DNA of 64,000 bases from Lachnospiraceae bacterium (GCA_017503735.1 JAFVSN010000017.1:1-64000), one strand, 5' to 3'; numbered from the stretch's first letter, positions 6,994-16,529 are shown. The notes: generated by a model not told the origin, from the letters alone. Made by a program: numbers and translations.

Positions 6994-7017
6994 AAAGCGA
7001 CAAGTTTGTCGCTTTTT
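6994..7017 (+). terminator. Rho-independent terminator
   Basis: AAAGCGACAA (6994-7003) pairs with TTGTCGCTTT (7006-7015), followed by more T. It closes the phosphatase operon. Confidence 0.85.
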
Positions 7018-7024
7018 CTTTTGG

Positions 7025-7053
7025 TTGAAAAAATGAAGAAAATGTAGTAAAAT
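7025..7053 (+). promoter_or_regulatory. SigA-type promoter
   Basis: TTGAAA (7025-7030), a 17-base spacer and TAAAAT (7048-7053), upstream of the EAL-domain gene. Confidence 0.65.
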
Positions 7054-7150
7054 AATTCTAATATAGATGTATCGTCTGATAATTAGACGGATTCGGAGAA
7101 TCCTACGAAACGTGTTTTTACTATATGAAACAATAGAAGGGGATGTTGTT

Positions 7151-9151
7151 ATGGGTAGAATAAAAGAGAAAAGAATCAAACGTTTAAAGAAAATAAGAAT
7201 TTGGCCATCCGTAGTTGGTTTCTTTTTTATGCTGTTAGTTTTATGTATGATTATGGGAGTCGGTGTTTTGGCATTGCTCTATGAAACCGTAAGCAGAAAG
7301 TTAATGGAGGGCTATGAGTATTCCGTGAAAGCGGCTACTCTGTATGAAAAACAGATTGCACAGGGTGAGTTTGATGCCGAAAACCGGTTTTATCTGTATA
7401 TGGATACCATAGATGAAATTAAAGAAGTCAGTGTATTTAACACGGAAGGAAATGAAGCGTGGTCAAGCGGTGGTATCTATCCGGATATGGAGAATGTGTT
7501 GGAAGATGTAACATTACTTCCGGGAAGTAACAGTACCTTTGATATTATTTTGGAGCAGATGGATGGTATTTTTCATATAGATGAAGACCATCAGCTGATG
7601 CCAAATGCAAGTATGTTTCAAAAGGTGGATTTTTTAAAGGTCTTTTTGGATGACAGCAAAACTGTGGTGGGGTTTGATATTTGGTTTTTGGTACCGATTG
7701 AGAACGGAACTGCATGTGTATTAAACGAACTTAGTGTATTCGGTTATGAAATTAAAATGATGCTTCTTATTATGGTAGCATTGTTAATTATGGTGGCTGT
7801 GTTTACATTGCATTATATTATATCCACGATTCGTATGTTGATCAGCCAAACAAGAAGCAACAAAATAATTTATATGGACATGTTGACCGGTGGAGATAAT
7901 TGGCTGTATTTCACAAAGAAAAGTGCGAAGCTGATTCGGAAAACAGGGGTAAAACGAAAGTATGCCGTGATTCATCTTCGAATGAAAAAGTATCGGAGTT
8001 TCTGTACCTGTTTCGGCATTAACAAAGGGGAAGAACTGATTGAACGTCTTTATTATGCAATTAAGAAACAGCTGCATCATAAGGAAACTATGGCACACTA
8101 TGAAAAGGCGGATTTCGGATTATTGCTGATATACACGGATGAATTGGAATTGGCTTCCAGACTGGAAGGGATGATTCAGACGTTAGAAGGCGTGTTCCCG
8201 AATATTAAGTTAAAGTTTCAAATCGGTGTTTGCGAAGTGGATCACCCGCATGCAAATGTAGAAGAATTATATAATAATGCGCTTCTTGCAAGAGAAATGC
8301 ATGGGGATGATGCAGAGCAAAACATTGCGTTTTTTAATATTGAGATGAGTAAACAACGGATTTGGGAACGCAAAGTGGAAGATGATATGGAGCGCGCATT
8401 GCAAAATAAAGAGTTTCAAGTGTATTTGCAACCGAAATTCAGTACCGGAGAAGAATTACTGGGAGGAGCAGAAGCCTTGGTGCGTTGGATTCATCCGACA
8501 GAAGGCTTTGTGCCGCCGAATAAGTTTATTCCGATTTTCGAACAAAACGGATTTATTTTAAAACTGGATGATTTTATGTTGGAGGAAGTGGCAAAACAAC
8601 AAGCCAAATGGATTTCGGAAGGCTGGAAGGTGGTTCCGATATCCGTTAATGTCTCCAGGGCACATTTTACAAGAGAAGATTTGGCAGAACATATTTGTGA
8701 AATTGTAGATAAGTATCAGGTTCCGCATGATGTGATTGAATTGGAATTGACCGAGAGCGCATTCTTTGATGAGAAAGAAATACTGTTGTCTACCGTAAAG
8801 AAGTTGCGGGATTCCGGTTTTACGGTTTCGATGGATGATTTCGGTGCCGGATATTCTTCTTTGAATTCCTTAAAGGAATTGTCCTTAGATGTACTGAAAA
8901 TCGATGCGGATTTCTTCCGGGGAAGCGACTCTTTGGAACGAGGTATGCTGATTGTTACAGAAGTGATATCGTTGGCAAAGAAGTTGAACATGAAGATTGT
9001 GGCAGAAGGAATCGAGAGCAGAGAACAGGTGGATTTCCTGAGGGAGCAGGAATGTGATTTGATTCAAGGATACTATTTTGCAAAACCGATGCCGCTTACA
9101 GAATTTGAAAAAAACTATAAGAATGTTGAACGGGAAGAAATCAACGGATAA
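7151..9151 (+). CDS. Membrane c-di-GMP phosphodiesterase (degenerate GGDEF + EAL)
   Basis: A 666-residue protein. Transmembrane segments at about residues 19-43 and 203-225 enclose an extracellular sensor region of about 160 residues. A GGDEF-like domain follows but lacks the active GG(D/E)EF motif. The EAL domain (about 415-660) looks active: AEALVRW, PISVNVSR, ELTESAFF, SMDDFGAGYSSL, KIDADFF, AEGIES and QGYYFAKP are all present. It should hydrolyse c-di-GMP in response to an outside signal. ATG 7151 is preferred over an upstream in-frame ATG at 7067 because AAGGGGATG lies just before it. It has its own promoter and terminator. Confidence 0.88.
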   Translation: MGRIKEKRIKRLKKIRIWPSVVGFFFMLLVLCMIMGVGVLALLYETVSRKLMEGYEYSVKAATLYEKQIAQGEFDAENRFYLYMDTIDEIKEVSVFNTEGNEAWSSGGIYPDMENVLEDVTLLPGSNSTFDIILEQMDGIFHIDEDHQLMPNASMFQKVDFLKVFLDDSKTVVGFDIWFLVPIENGTACVLNELSVFGYEIKMMLLIMVALLIMVAVFTLHYIISTIRMLISQTRSNKIIYMDMLTGGDNWLYFTKKSAKLIRKTGVKRKYAVIHLRMKKYRSFCTCFGINKGEELIERLYYAIKKQLHHKETMAHYEKADFGLLLIYTDELELASRLEGMIQTLEGVFPNIKLKFQIGVCEVDHPHANVEELYNNALLAREMHGDDAEQNIAFFNIEMSKQRIWERKVEDDMERALQNKEFQVYLQPKFSTGEELLGGAEALVRWIHPTEGFVPPNKFIPIFEQNGFILKLDDFMLEEVAKQQAKWISEGWKVVPISVNVSRAHFTREDLAEHICEIVDKYQVPHDVIELELTESAFFDEKEILLSTVKKLRDSGFTVSMDDFGAGYSSLNSLKELSLDVLKIDADFFRGSDSLERGMLIVTEVISLAKKLNMKIVAEGIESREQVDFLREQECDLIQGYYFAKPMPLTEFEKNYKNVEREEING

Positions 9152-9174
9152 ATTTATCCAAATAATACATATGA

Positions 9175-9211
9175 AAAAACGTCTCCGCGGGGAATCTACG
9201 GAGACGTTTTT
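9175..9211. terminator. Bidirectional terminator
   Basis: A 13-bp stem AAAAACGTCTCCG/CGGAGACGTTTTT (9175-9187 with 9199-9211), shared by the EAL gene and the convergent UPF0340 gene. Confidence 0.9.
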
Positions 9212-9214
9212 ATC

Positions 9215-9757
9215 TTAATTAAGTGTTTCATCATAGTGTGCTCTGCATCCACCGATGTATTTCGGACGGGTGCGGGCAGCCAGAAGATTTGCTTCCCCGA
9301 TTTGTTTTACGGAGAGACGAAGCGGAACCGCTACTTTTTTTAAATGCATACCGATTAAGGTGCCGCCGATGTCAAGGCCTGCATCGGCTTTGATTTCTTC
9401 CAGTGCTACCGGATCGGACAGTCTTGCATACAGTGCGGTAGCGAAGGAACCGCCGGCTTTCGGCTGCGGCACCACATTTACCGGTTCGGCAAACGGGACA
9501 GCAGTACGTTCTACAATGATAGCACGGTTTAAATGTTCACAGCACTGGGCCGCTAAGTAAATGCCGTGTTCGGTACATACGGAAAGGATTCCTTCTACCA
9601 TATCTACCGCAACCTCCGGGCGGGAGTCGGTGCCGATTTTGGAACCGCATACTTCACTTGTAGAACAACCCACTACAAGGATTTGCCCTTTTTTTAAGCC
9701 GGCTGCTTCGATAAGTTCGCGAGCAGCAGCCATGCATTGTTCTTTTATTTCAGACAT
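9215..9757 (-). CDS. UPF0340 / TIGR01440 family protein (YwlG-like)
   Basis: A 180-residue protein of the conserved UPF0340 family, function unknown. Markers include ILVVGCSTSEVCGSKIGT, LAAQCCEHLNRAIIVE and DIGGTLIGMHLKKVAVPLR. The start at 9757 (minus strand) follows AGAGGTAGT; an in-frame start 11 codons upstream has no ribosome site. Several conserved cysteines (VGCSTSEVCG, QCCEH) stand out. It is a single-gene unit, convergent with the EAL-domain gene. Confidence 0.88.
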   Translation of the reverse strand: MSEIKEQCMAAARELIEAAGLKKGQILVVGCSTSEVCGSKIGTDSRPEVAVDMVEGILSVCTEHGIYLAAQCCEHLNRAIIVERTAVPFAEPVNVVPQPKAGGSFATALYARLSDPVALEEIKADAGLDIGGTLIGMHLKKVAVPLRLSVKQIGEANLLAARTRPKYIGGCRAHYDETLN

Positions 9758-9865
9758 AATACTACCTCTTTTCAAAGAATGGCAGAACAATAAATCAGAT
9801 CTGCTTCATCGGATTTCTTTTACGTTTCAAGCATAATTCCTTTTTATTAAAGTGTCAAGTTTTAT

Positions 9866-9894
9866 TTGATTATTTTGCAGGATATTAGTATAAT
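9866..9894 (+). promoter_or_regulatory. SigA-type promoter of the flavin reductase-rubredoxin gene
   Basis: TTGATT (9866-9871), a 17-base spacer and TATAAT (9889-9894). Confidence 0.75.
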
Positions 9895-9949
9895 CTATAT
9901 AATAGTACAGCAATGTATATAACATAGTAATGGAAAGAGGTAGAGGATT

Positions 9950-10624
9950 ATGTTAAATCAAAATGCATTATTTCAAATCGGATACGGATTATTTTTAGTG
10001 GCGGCAAATAAGAATGCCAAGGACAATGCATGTATTGTGAACACGGTGATGCAGGTGACGCAGAATCCGATTCGGCTTTTGGTCAGCATCAGCAATCAGA
10101 ATCTCACGCATGACATGGTGAAAGAAACCGGAAAGCTGACCATTTCCGTATTAACGGAAAACACACCTTTTTCGGTGTATCGTCATTTTGGATATCAGAG
10201 TGGCAAGAATATGGATAAGTTTGAAGACTTTGAAGATGTAACCCGGTGCGCCAACGGTTGTTACCGGTTGAATCGTAACAGCAGTGCGTATTTTTGCGGA
10301 ACGGTATGTGAGAGTTTTGCACTGGATACCCATACCATGTTTTTGGTGGAGGTAACAGATGCGGATATTGTGAGCAGTCAGGTGCCGGTAACCTATGATT
10401 TTTATCAGAAGTATGTAAAACAGCCGTACAAGCCTGTAACGAAACAGAATCACAGAGTGACCCCTGACGTAAACGCAAAGAAAGGAACCGAGGGCGAAGA
10501 AGGCACAAAGACCAATGCTTATGTCTGCAAAATCTGTGGTTATGTTTATGAAGGAGAAGCGTTGCCGGAGGATTTTATTTGTCCGATTTGTAAGCATGGT
10601 GCCTCCGATTTCGAAAAGTTATAA
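9950..10624 (+). CDS. Flavin reductase-rubredoxin fusion protein
   Basis: A 224-residue protein. Residues 1-160 form an FMN-binding split-barrel flavin reductase domain (MLNQNALFQIGYGLFLVAA, VNTVMQVTQNPIRLLVSIS, ISVLTENTPFSVYRHFGYQSG). After a linker, residues 187-224 carry a short rubredoxin-type iron site with two CxxC knuckles: YVCKICGYVYEG and FICPICKHG. This matches high-molecular-weight rubredoxins of clostridia, which pass electrons from NAD(P)H to oxygen- or NO-reducing flavoproteins. A role in oxygen defence is likely but inferred; no flavodiiron gene is adjacent. The stop touches the alaS promoter. Confidence 0.88.
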   Translation: MLNQNALFQIGYGLFLVAANKNAKDNACIVNTVMQVTQNPIRLLVSISNQNLTHDMVKETGKLTISVLTENTPFSVYRHFGYQSGKNMDKFEDFEDVTRCANGCYRLNRNSSAYFCGTVCESFALDTHTMFLVEVTDADIVSSQVPVTYDFYQKYVKQPYKPVTKQNHRVTPDVNAKKGTEGEEGTKTNAYVCKICGYVYEGEALPEDFICPICKHGASDFEKL

Positions 10625-10653
10625 TTGACAAATAAACCACACAATCTTATAAT
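10625..10653 (+). promoter_or_regulatory. Consensus SigA promoter of alaS
   Basis: TTGACA (10625-10630), exactly 17 bases, TATAAT (10648-10653): a perfect consensus, starting one base after the previous stop codon. Confidence 0.92.
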
Positions 10654-10666
10654 GTACAATAGCTAT

Positions 10667-10692
10667 GTGCGCATACACAAAAAGCTGCGCAC
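10667..10692 (+). promoter_or_regulatory. Leader hairpin abutting the alaS ribosome site
   Basis: GTGCGCA (10667-10673) pairs with TGCGCAC (10686-10692) around a 12-base A-rich loop. It lies at the 5' end of the predicted transcript and directly against the ribosome site GAAAGGAG (10693-10700). It could protect the 5' end or tune translation. It is far too short for a T-box. Confidence 0.5.
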
Positions 10693-10709
10693 GAAAGGAG
10701 ATAAAAACA

Positions 10710-13358
10710 GTGAAAAAGCACGGTTTGAATGATTTAAGAAGAATGTATTTGGAGTTTTTTGAGAGCAAAGATCACCTTCGTCTGAAGAGTTTTTCCTTGA
10801 TTCCGCATAACGATAAGAGTTTGTTATTAATCAATTCCGGTATGGCGCCGATGAAGCCGTATTTTACCGGACAGGAGATCCCACCGAGAAACCGCGTGAC
10901 TACCTGTCAGAAGTGTATTCGTACCGGTGATATTGAGAATGTCGGTAAGACAGCAAGACATCTTACCTTTTTTGAGATGTTAGGTAACTTCTCCTTCGGT
11001 GATTACTTTAAGAGGGAAGCCATTCAGTGGTCCTGGGAGTTTTTGACCGAACATGTAGGCATGGAGCCGGAGCGCTTGTATCCGTCCATTTATTGCGAAG
11101 ATGAAGAAGCTTTTCGTATTTGGACCGAAGAAGTAGGGGTACCGGTTGAGCGTATTACCCGTTTCTACCGTGATGAGAACGGGGATTGTGATAACTTCTG
11201 GGAGCATGGTGCAGGTCCGTGCGGTCCGTGTTCCGAGATTTACTATGACCGTGGGGAAAAGTACGGTTGCGGTAGTCCGGATTGTAAGGTGGGTTGTGAG
11301 TGCGACCGTTTCATGGAAGTTTGGAACAATGTATTTACCCAGTATGAGAGCGACGGAAATCATAACTATACCGAGTTGACCCAGAAGAACATTGACACCG
11401 GTATGGGCCTGGAGCGTCTGGCAGTGGTAGTTCAGGATGTGGATTCCGTATTTGACGTAGATACCATGAAGGCAATCCGTGACAAGGTTTGTGAGATTGC
11501 AAATGTAACCTATATGACCGATAAGAAGAAGGATGAGTCCATTCGTCTTATTACCGACCATATCCGTTCCGTTACCTTTATGACCTCCGACGGTATTATT
11601 CCGTCCAACGAGGGCCGCGGTTATGTATTAAGAAGACTTCTTCGTCGTGCGGCACGTCACGGAAGACTTTTGGGCATTCAGGGATTGTTCCTTGCAAAGC
11701 TTTGCGAGACTGTTATCGCTGAGTCCAAGGATGGTTATCCGGAATTAGAAGAAAAGAGAGAGTACATCTTAAAGATTTTGACCTTAGAGGAAGAAAAGTT
11801 TAACAAGACCATCGACCAGGGACTTTCCATTTTATCCGAGATGGAAGAAGCTGCGGCTAAGACCAAAGTCCTTTCCGGTGAGGATGCATTTAAGCTTTAC
11901 GATACCTACGGTTTCCCGATTGACCTTACCGAGGAAATCCTTGCGGAAAAAGGATTTACCGTAGATATGGACGGCTTTAAGAAGGCAATGGAGGTACAGA
12001 AGGAGACTGCAAGAAATGCCCGTGCGGTAACGAACTACATGGGTGCGGATGCTACGGTTTATGATGAAATCGATGCGGCAGTTACCAGTACATTTATCGG
12101 ATACGACAAGAGTAGTACGACTTCCAAGATTACGGTTCTTACCACAGAGACCGAAATCGTAAAGGAAGTAGTTGCAGGTCAGAATGCAACCGTAATTGTA
12201 GATGAGACCCCGTTCTATGCAACTATGGGTGGTCAGATTGCGGATTTGGGACAGATTACGAAGGATGGTGCGGTATTTACCGTAACCGATACCATTAAGC
12301 TTAAGGGCGGCAAAATCGGTCATGTGGGTATGGTTGAAAGCGGTATGTTTGCAGTAGGTGACACCGTTACCCTGACCATTGATTCCGCAAGAAGAAATGC
12401 CATCGGTAAGAACCACAGTGCAACCCACCTTTTACAGGAGGCACTTCGTCAGGTATTAGGTTCTCATGTAGAGCAGGCAGGTTCCCATGTTACTCCGGAC
12501 CGCTTACGTTTTGACTTTACTCATTTCTCCGCTATGACCAAGGATGAGATTGCGAAGGTAGAGGCTATTGTTAATGAGCAGATTTCCGCAAATCTTACCA
12601 TTGAGATGAAGGAGATGACCATTGACGAGGCAAGAAAGACCGGTGCAAAGGCTCTCTTCGGTGAAAAGTACGGTGATGTGGTACGTGTTGTATCCATGGG
12701 CGAGTTCTCCAAGGAGTTCTGTGGCGGTACCCACGTAGGAAACACCGGTGTAATTTCCGTATTTAAGATTTTATCCGAGTCCGGTATTGCGGCTGGTGTA
12801 AGACGAATCGAAGCAATTACCGCAGACGGCGTATTTGCATATTACAAGACCGTGGAGGAAGAACTGATGGCGGCTGCAAAGGCAGCTAAGACCGAGCCGG
12901 CTTCTCTCTTAAAGAAGATTGAGGCAATGCAGGAGGAACTTAAGGCAGCTCATTCCGAAAACGAAAAGTTAAAGGCAAAGATTGCAAACGCTTCCCTTGG
13001 CGATGTCATGAACAACGTACAGGAAATTAATGGCGTAAAGGTCCTTTGTGCAAAGGTTCCGGAGATGGATATGAACGGTATCCGTAACTTAGGTGACAGC
13101 TTAAAGGAGAAGCTTGGTGAGGGTGTTCTATTACTGGCTTCCGCATTTGACGGTAAGGTAAACTTAATTGCCATGGCAACCGACGGTGCGATGGCAAAGG
13201 GTGCTCATGCAGGTAACCTCATTAAGGAAGTTGCGGCATGTGTCGGCGGTGGCGGCGGCGGTCGTCCGAACATGGCACAGGCAGGCGGAAAGAACCCGGC
13301 AGGCATCGATGACGCTATCGCAAAGGCTGCTGAGGTATTGAAGGGCCAAATTAAATAA
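10710..13358 (+). CDS. alaS: Alanine--tRNA ligase
   Basis: An 882-residue full-length AlaRS that charges tRNA-Ala. The class II catalytic core is at the N terminus (LRRMYLEFFESK, NSGMAPMKPYFTG, GDYFKREAIQWSWEFL). The editing domain has HSATHLLQEAL and CGGTHVGNTG with the zinc-binding histidines and cysteine. The C-terminal DHHA1/C-Ala region ends in a glycine-rich GGGGGGRPNMAQAGGKNP. The start is GTG 10710, seven codons before LRRMY, with GAAAGGAG upstream; an upstream ATG at 10665 overlaps the leader hairpin and has no ribosome site. Confidence 0.97.
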   Translation: MKKHGLNDLRRMYLEFFESKDHLRLKSFSLIPHNDKSLLLINSGMAPMKPYFTGQEIPPRNRVTTCQKCIRTGDIENVGKTARHLTFFEMLGNFSFGDYFKREAIQWSWEFLTEHVGMEPERLYPSIYCEDEEAFRIWTEEVGVPVERITRFYRDENGDCDNFWEHGAGPCGPCSEIYYDRGEKYGCGSPDCKVGCECDRFMEVWNNVFTQYESDGNHNYTELTQKNIDTGMGLERLAVVVQDVDSVFDVDTMKAIRDKVCEIANVTYMTDKKKDESIRLITDHIRSVTFMTSDGIIPSNEGRGYVLRRLLRRAARHGRLLGIQGLFLAKLCETVIAESKDGYPELEEKREYILKILTLEEEKFNKTIDQGLSILSEMEEAAAKTKVLSGEDAFKLYDTYGFPIDLTEEILAEKGFTVDMDGFKKAMEVQKETARNARAVTNYMGADATVYDEIDAAVTSTFIGYDKSSTTSKITVLTTETEIVKEVVAGQNATVIVDETPFYATMGGQIADLGQITKDGAVFTVTDTIKLKGGKIGHVGMVESGMFAVGDTVTLTIDSARRNAIGKNHSATHLLQEALRQVLGSHVEQAGSHVTPDRLRFDFTHFSAMTKDEIAKVEAIVNEQISANLTIEMKEMTIDEARKTGAKALFGEKYGDVVRVVSMGEFSKEFCGGTHVGNTGVISVFKILSESGIAAGVRRIEAITADGVFAYYKTVEEELMAAAKAAKTEPASLLKKIEAMQEELKAAHSENEKLKAKIANASLGDVMNNVQEINGVKVLCAKVPEMDMNGIRNLGDSLKEKLGEGVLLLASAFDGKVNLIAMATDGAMAKGAHAGNLIKEVAACVGGGGGGRPNMAQAGGKNPAGIDDAIAKAAEVLKGQIK

Positions 13359-13396
13359 TAATTTTCAAAAAAATTCCAACAATTATAAATTTCTTA

Positions 13397-13424
13397 TTGA
13401 CGAATGGAATTTTTATGATATAAT
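13397..13424 (+). promoter_or_regulatory. Promoter of rpsU
   Basis: TTGACG (13397-13402), a 16-base spacer and TATAAT (13419-13424) with an extended TGA just upstream of the -10. Confidence 0.8.
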
Positions 13425-13502
13425 CTATGTAGTGCTATTATAAAATACCCAAACAGTTGTATATAGGCACAATACACAACTGGAGGGAGGTTAGGTGAGA
13501 AG

Positions 13503-13679
13503 ATGTCGAATGTTATCGTAAAAGAGAATGAATCCCTCGACAGCGCTCTCCGCAGATTCAAGAGAAACTGCGCAAAGGCTGGCATTCAGCAGGAGATTCG
13601 CAAGAGAGAGCATTACGAGAAGCCGAGCGTAAGACGTAAGAAGAAGTCTGAAGCTGCTCGTAAGCGCAAGTATAAATAA
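13503..13679 (+). CDS. rpsU: 30S ribosomal protein S21
   Basis: A 58-residue highly basic protein, the usual length for S21, beginning [20 protein letters not shown] and ending in a lysine/arginine-rich tail. S21 binds the 30S platform and helps mRNA base pairing with the anti-Shine-Dalgarno region. GGAGGGAGG lies upstream. It has its own promoter and a strong terminator, so it is expressed as a monocistronic unit ahead of the yqfC group. Confidence 0.96.
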   Translation: MSNVIVKENESLDSALRRFKRNCAKAGIQQEIRKREHYEKPSVRRKKKSEAARKRKYK

Positions 13680-13686
13680 TGTGCTG

Positions 13687-13720
13687 AAAACCCCTTAATC
13701 TTCGGATTAAGGGGTATTTT
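13687..13720 (+). terminator. Rho-independent terminator of rpsU
   Basis: CCCCTTAATC and GATTAAGGGG pair over 10 bp around a UUCG tetraloop (13701-13704), with AAAA before and TATTTT after. Confidence 0.93.
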
Positions 13721-13772
13721 ACGTTTATCCCCGCAATATATTAAAAAGTAAAGGAAATGTAACGGAGGAAGT

Positions 13773-14141
13773 ATGGCGGGGCTTCGTGTAAAAAAACATA
13801 AAAAATCACAAGAAAAGAAAGATCTTTATAAACAAGTAAAACGTACGGAAAAAAGAGAGAAAAAGGAATATACTTCCTTTTTTGAACGTCTGACGGATTC
13901 TTTGTCCTTAACCGGGGATGTGGCAGGAGAAATGCTGTTATATCTGGCAGGAAGTCACTGTATGGTAATCCGGAATTTTTCATCCGTAACCGAATATACG
14001 GCAGGTAAGATACGATTAAAAACAAAACAGTATGAGTTGTGTGTCGAAGGAACCTGTCTTCGCATGGAATACTTTTTACCGGAAGAAATCCGTGTAGTCG
14101 GGGAGATTACCGGAGTATCTTATCATAAGGCAAGAGGGTGA
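13773..14141 (+). CDS. yqfC: Sporulation protein YqfC family
   Basis: A 122-residue YqfC/YabP-like protein. A lysine-rich N terminus of about 30 residues precedes the domain with SLTGDVAGEMLLYLAGSH and the hydrophobic repeat MVIRNFSSVTEY. In Bacillus, yqfC belongs to the SigE regulon and lies before yqfD, as here. It supports a spore-forming or formerly spore-forming lineage. The stop overlaps the yqfD start region (GTGA). Confidence 0.88.
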   Translation: MAGLRVKKHKKSQEKKDLYKQVKRTEKREKKEYTSFFERLTDSLSLTGDVAGEMLLYLAGSHCMVIRNFSSVTEYTAGKIRLKTKQYELCVEGTCLRMEYFLPEEIRVVGEITGVSYHKARG

Positions 14142-14149
14142 GCAGACGG

Positions 14150-15418
14150 ATGAAACGTGTATTTGATTTTATAAAGGGAGAAGTGTTTGTAGAACTTTCC
14201 GGGACTTCACCGGAACGTTTTTTTAATATATGCCGCAGCAGAAAGATACCGTTATATAACGTTTCAACGCAACTGACGGAAAAAGGCACCTGCTATGTGG
14301 CAAAAATGAAGTTAAAGGATTATTTACGAATCCGTCCCACCGCAAAAAAAACGCATTGCATTCCCTATATCAGAAAAAGATTGGGCCTTCCTTTTTGGTT
14401 AAAAAAATACCGGAGTCGTATTATGTTTTTTGCGGGCGGTTTTTATTGTCTTTGGTTTGTATGGTTATTATCCTGCTTTGTTTGGGATATTTCCGTAACG
14501 GGCGGTTTTGTCCATACGGAAGAAGAATTGTTGTCATATCTGCGGGAAAACGGTGTGGTATGCGGCATGCGTTGTGAAACCGTAAATTGTACGGACATCG
14601 AACGACAACTTCGAATCGATTATCCGGATATCGGTTGGGTATCGGCAGAACTTCGGGGAACGAAACTGTTTTTGCGTGTAGCGGAAACGGATATGCCGAT
14701 AGTACAGGAGGAAACTAAAACACCGGTTCATTTGGTGGCTACAGCAGACGGAATTGTGGAAAAGTTGGTATGTCGGAAAGGAACTCCATTGGTCAAAGAA
14801 GGGGATGTGGTGAAAAAGGGAGATATTCTGGTCAGTGGTATTATTTCGGTTATCGGAGACAACGACATAGAAGTAGACCGTTATCCGGTGGCGGCTGAGG
14901 CAGATATCACCCTGAAAACAATAAAAAAATACATGCATACCTTTGAAAGAAAGATGGAAGAACATAATTTTACGGGAAAGAGTGAAAACGGATATCGTTT
15001 TTTCTACGGAAATAAAAAAATATTTTCGCATATGCCTAGTCATTCCTATACAAATTATGCTATAATAACAGAAGATGCCGTACTGTCATTGCATAAGCAT
15101 TTTCCGTTACCGTTCCGTGTACAGAAAACGACGGTTTCCGAGTATGTTCCGGTAATACGGGATTATACGAAAGAAGAAGCGGAGCAAGTGGCAGAACAGG
15201 CTCTGGAACGTTATGTGGCGTATCTTACCGGGCACGGCACAAAGGTTCTTTCGGTAGAAACAAAGATGACAATGAATGAAAAAAACGTAGTAACAACAGG
15301 AAAACTGGTCCTATTGTCCGAGGCATGGGAACAGGTTGCGGTACAGGAAAACGAGTGGAGGCTGCAGAATTCAGATGAGTATAGTGGAAACAATGATGAA
15401 TCTTCCAGTGGAGCATAG
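14150..15418 (+). CDS. yqfD: Sporulation protein YqfD
   Basis: A 422-residue YqfD homologue. The N terminus MKRVFDFIKGEVFVELSG is family-typical; a transmembrane segment follows at about residues 89-112 (IMFFAGGFYCLWFVWLLSC). The long C-terminal part carries an SH3-like segment (VVKKGDILVSGII) and is probably outside the membrane. The exact role in spore formation is not established. ATG 14150 is preferred to GTG 14138 because the protein then begins as in homologues. Its 3' end overlaps phoH by 44 bases. Confidence 0.88.
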   Translation: MKRVFDFIKGEVFVELSGTSPERFFNICRSRKIPLYNVSTQLTEKGTCYVAKMKLKDYLRIRPTAKKTHCIPYIRKRLGLPFWLKKYRSRIMFFAGGFYCLWFVWLLSCFVWDISVTGGFVHTEEELLSYLRENGVVCGMRCETVNCTDIERQLRIDYPDIGWVSAELRGTKLFLRVAETDMPIVQEETKTPVHLVATADGIVEKLVCRKGTPLVKEGDVVKKGDILVSGIISVIGDNDIEVDRYPVAAEADITLKTIKKYMHTFERKMEEHNFTGKSENGYRFFYGNKKIFSHMPSHSYTNYAIITEDAVLSLHKHFPLPFRVQKTTVSEYVPVIRDYTKEEAEQVAEQALERYVAYLTGHGTKVLSVETKMTMNEKNVVTTGKLVLLSEAWEQVAVQENEWRLQNSDEYSGNNDESSSGA

Positions 15419-16529
15419 CAGAAATATTTTCGGACAGTTTGATGCATACGCAAAACTGATTGAAAAAAATTTAGGTGTAACACTGATTATTCGCGATGAT
15501 AAACTTAAAATTTTAGGAACGGTAGAGGCGGCGGAACAGGCAAAGCGTGTCATTGACCAGCTTTGTTTGTTGTCCGAGAGGGGAAATGCCATTACGGAGC
15601 AGAATGTTTCTTATGCCCTTTCTTTGTTGCCGAAAGAGCAGGAAGCAAAAATTACGGAAATAGACAAAGACACCATTTGTCATACCATTCAAGGGAAGCC
15701 GATTAAGCCGAAAACCCTGGGACAAAAGCAATATGTGGATATGATTCGTAAAAAAATGATTGTATTCGGTGTCGGTCCGGCAGGTACCGGTAAGACTTAT
15801 CTTGCTATGGCAATGGGGATTACCGCTTTTAAAAATGATGAGGTTAGTCGGATTATTCTGACTCGTCCGGCAATTGAAGCGGGAGAAAAGCTTGGTTTTT
15901 TGCCGGGGGATTTGCAGAGTAAGGTTGACCCGTATCTTCGTCCGCTTTATGACGCGTTGTATCAGATTATGGGGGCAGACAGTTTTACAAAGAATATGGA
16001 AAAGGGGCTGATTGAGGTAGCTCCCCTTGCCTATATGCGAGGCAGAACCTTAGATAATGCCTTTATTATTCTGGATGAAGCTCAAAATACCACACCGGCA
16101 CAGATGAAGATGTTTTTAACTCGTATCGGTTTCGGCTCCAAGGTGATTATTACCGGTGACTTATCTCAAAAGGATTTGCCAAACGGTGCAACCTCAGGCC
16201 TTGATGTAGCACTTCGCGTTTTAAAGAAAATCGATGATATCGGGATTTGTGAGTTGACGTCGCAAGACGTGGTTCGACATCCGTTGGTACAAAAAATCGT
16301 ACATGCTTATGATGAATACGAGCAAAGGACAAGCCGTAAGCCTGTGCAAAACAAAGAGAATACCGAAAACAGACGTAAGGAGTTTGTTGAAAGCACAAAA
16401 CAACCGCAAGGTAATTCGAAAAAAACGGTTGAAATCACAAAGAAAACAATACGTTTGGATAAAAAGAACGGCAACGAGTCCAATCATGGCATGAAGAAGA
16501 AGGGGGAGCGCTTCTTTGCGCGGAAGTAG
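15375..16529 (+). CDS. phoH: PhoH family ATPase
   Basis: A 384-residue PhoH-like NTPase. Walker A GPAGTGKTYLAMA is at about residue 134, Walker B FIILDEAQNTTP near residue 230, and ITGDLSQKDLP follows. An N-terminal KH-like region (VTLIIRDDKLKILG) suggests RNA binding. PhoH next to ybeY is a widely conserved arrangement tied to RNA metabolism. A low-complexity basic tail of about 70 residues, rich in K, N and T, extends past the core. Start 15375 follows GGAGG by 13 bases, so it may rely on coupling from yqfD. Confidence 0.92.
   Translation: MSIVETMMNLPVEHSRNIFGQFDAYAKLIEKNLGVTLIIRDDKLKILGTVEAAEQAKRVIDQLCLLSERGNAITEQNVSYALSLLPKEQEAKITEIDKDTICHTIQGKPIKPKTLGQKQYVDMIRKKMIVFGVGPAGTGKTYLAMAMGITAFKNDEVSRIILTRPAIEAGEKLGFLPGDLQSKVDPYLRPLYDALYQIMGADSFTKNMEKGLIEVAPLAYMRGRTLDNAFIILDEAQNTTPAQMKMFLTRIGFGSKVIITGDLSQKDLPNGATSGLDVALRVLKKIDDIGICELTSQDVVRHPLVQKIVHAYDEYEQRTSRKPVQNKENTENRRKEFVESTKQPQGNSKKTVEITKKTIRLDKKNGNESNHGMKKKGERFFARK

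Noticed and set aside
10625-10709. T-box riboswitch upstream of alaS
   Set aside because: The leader is only about 50 bases and lacks the T-box sequence and antiterminator.
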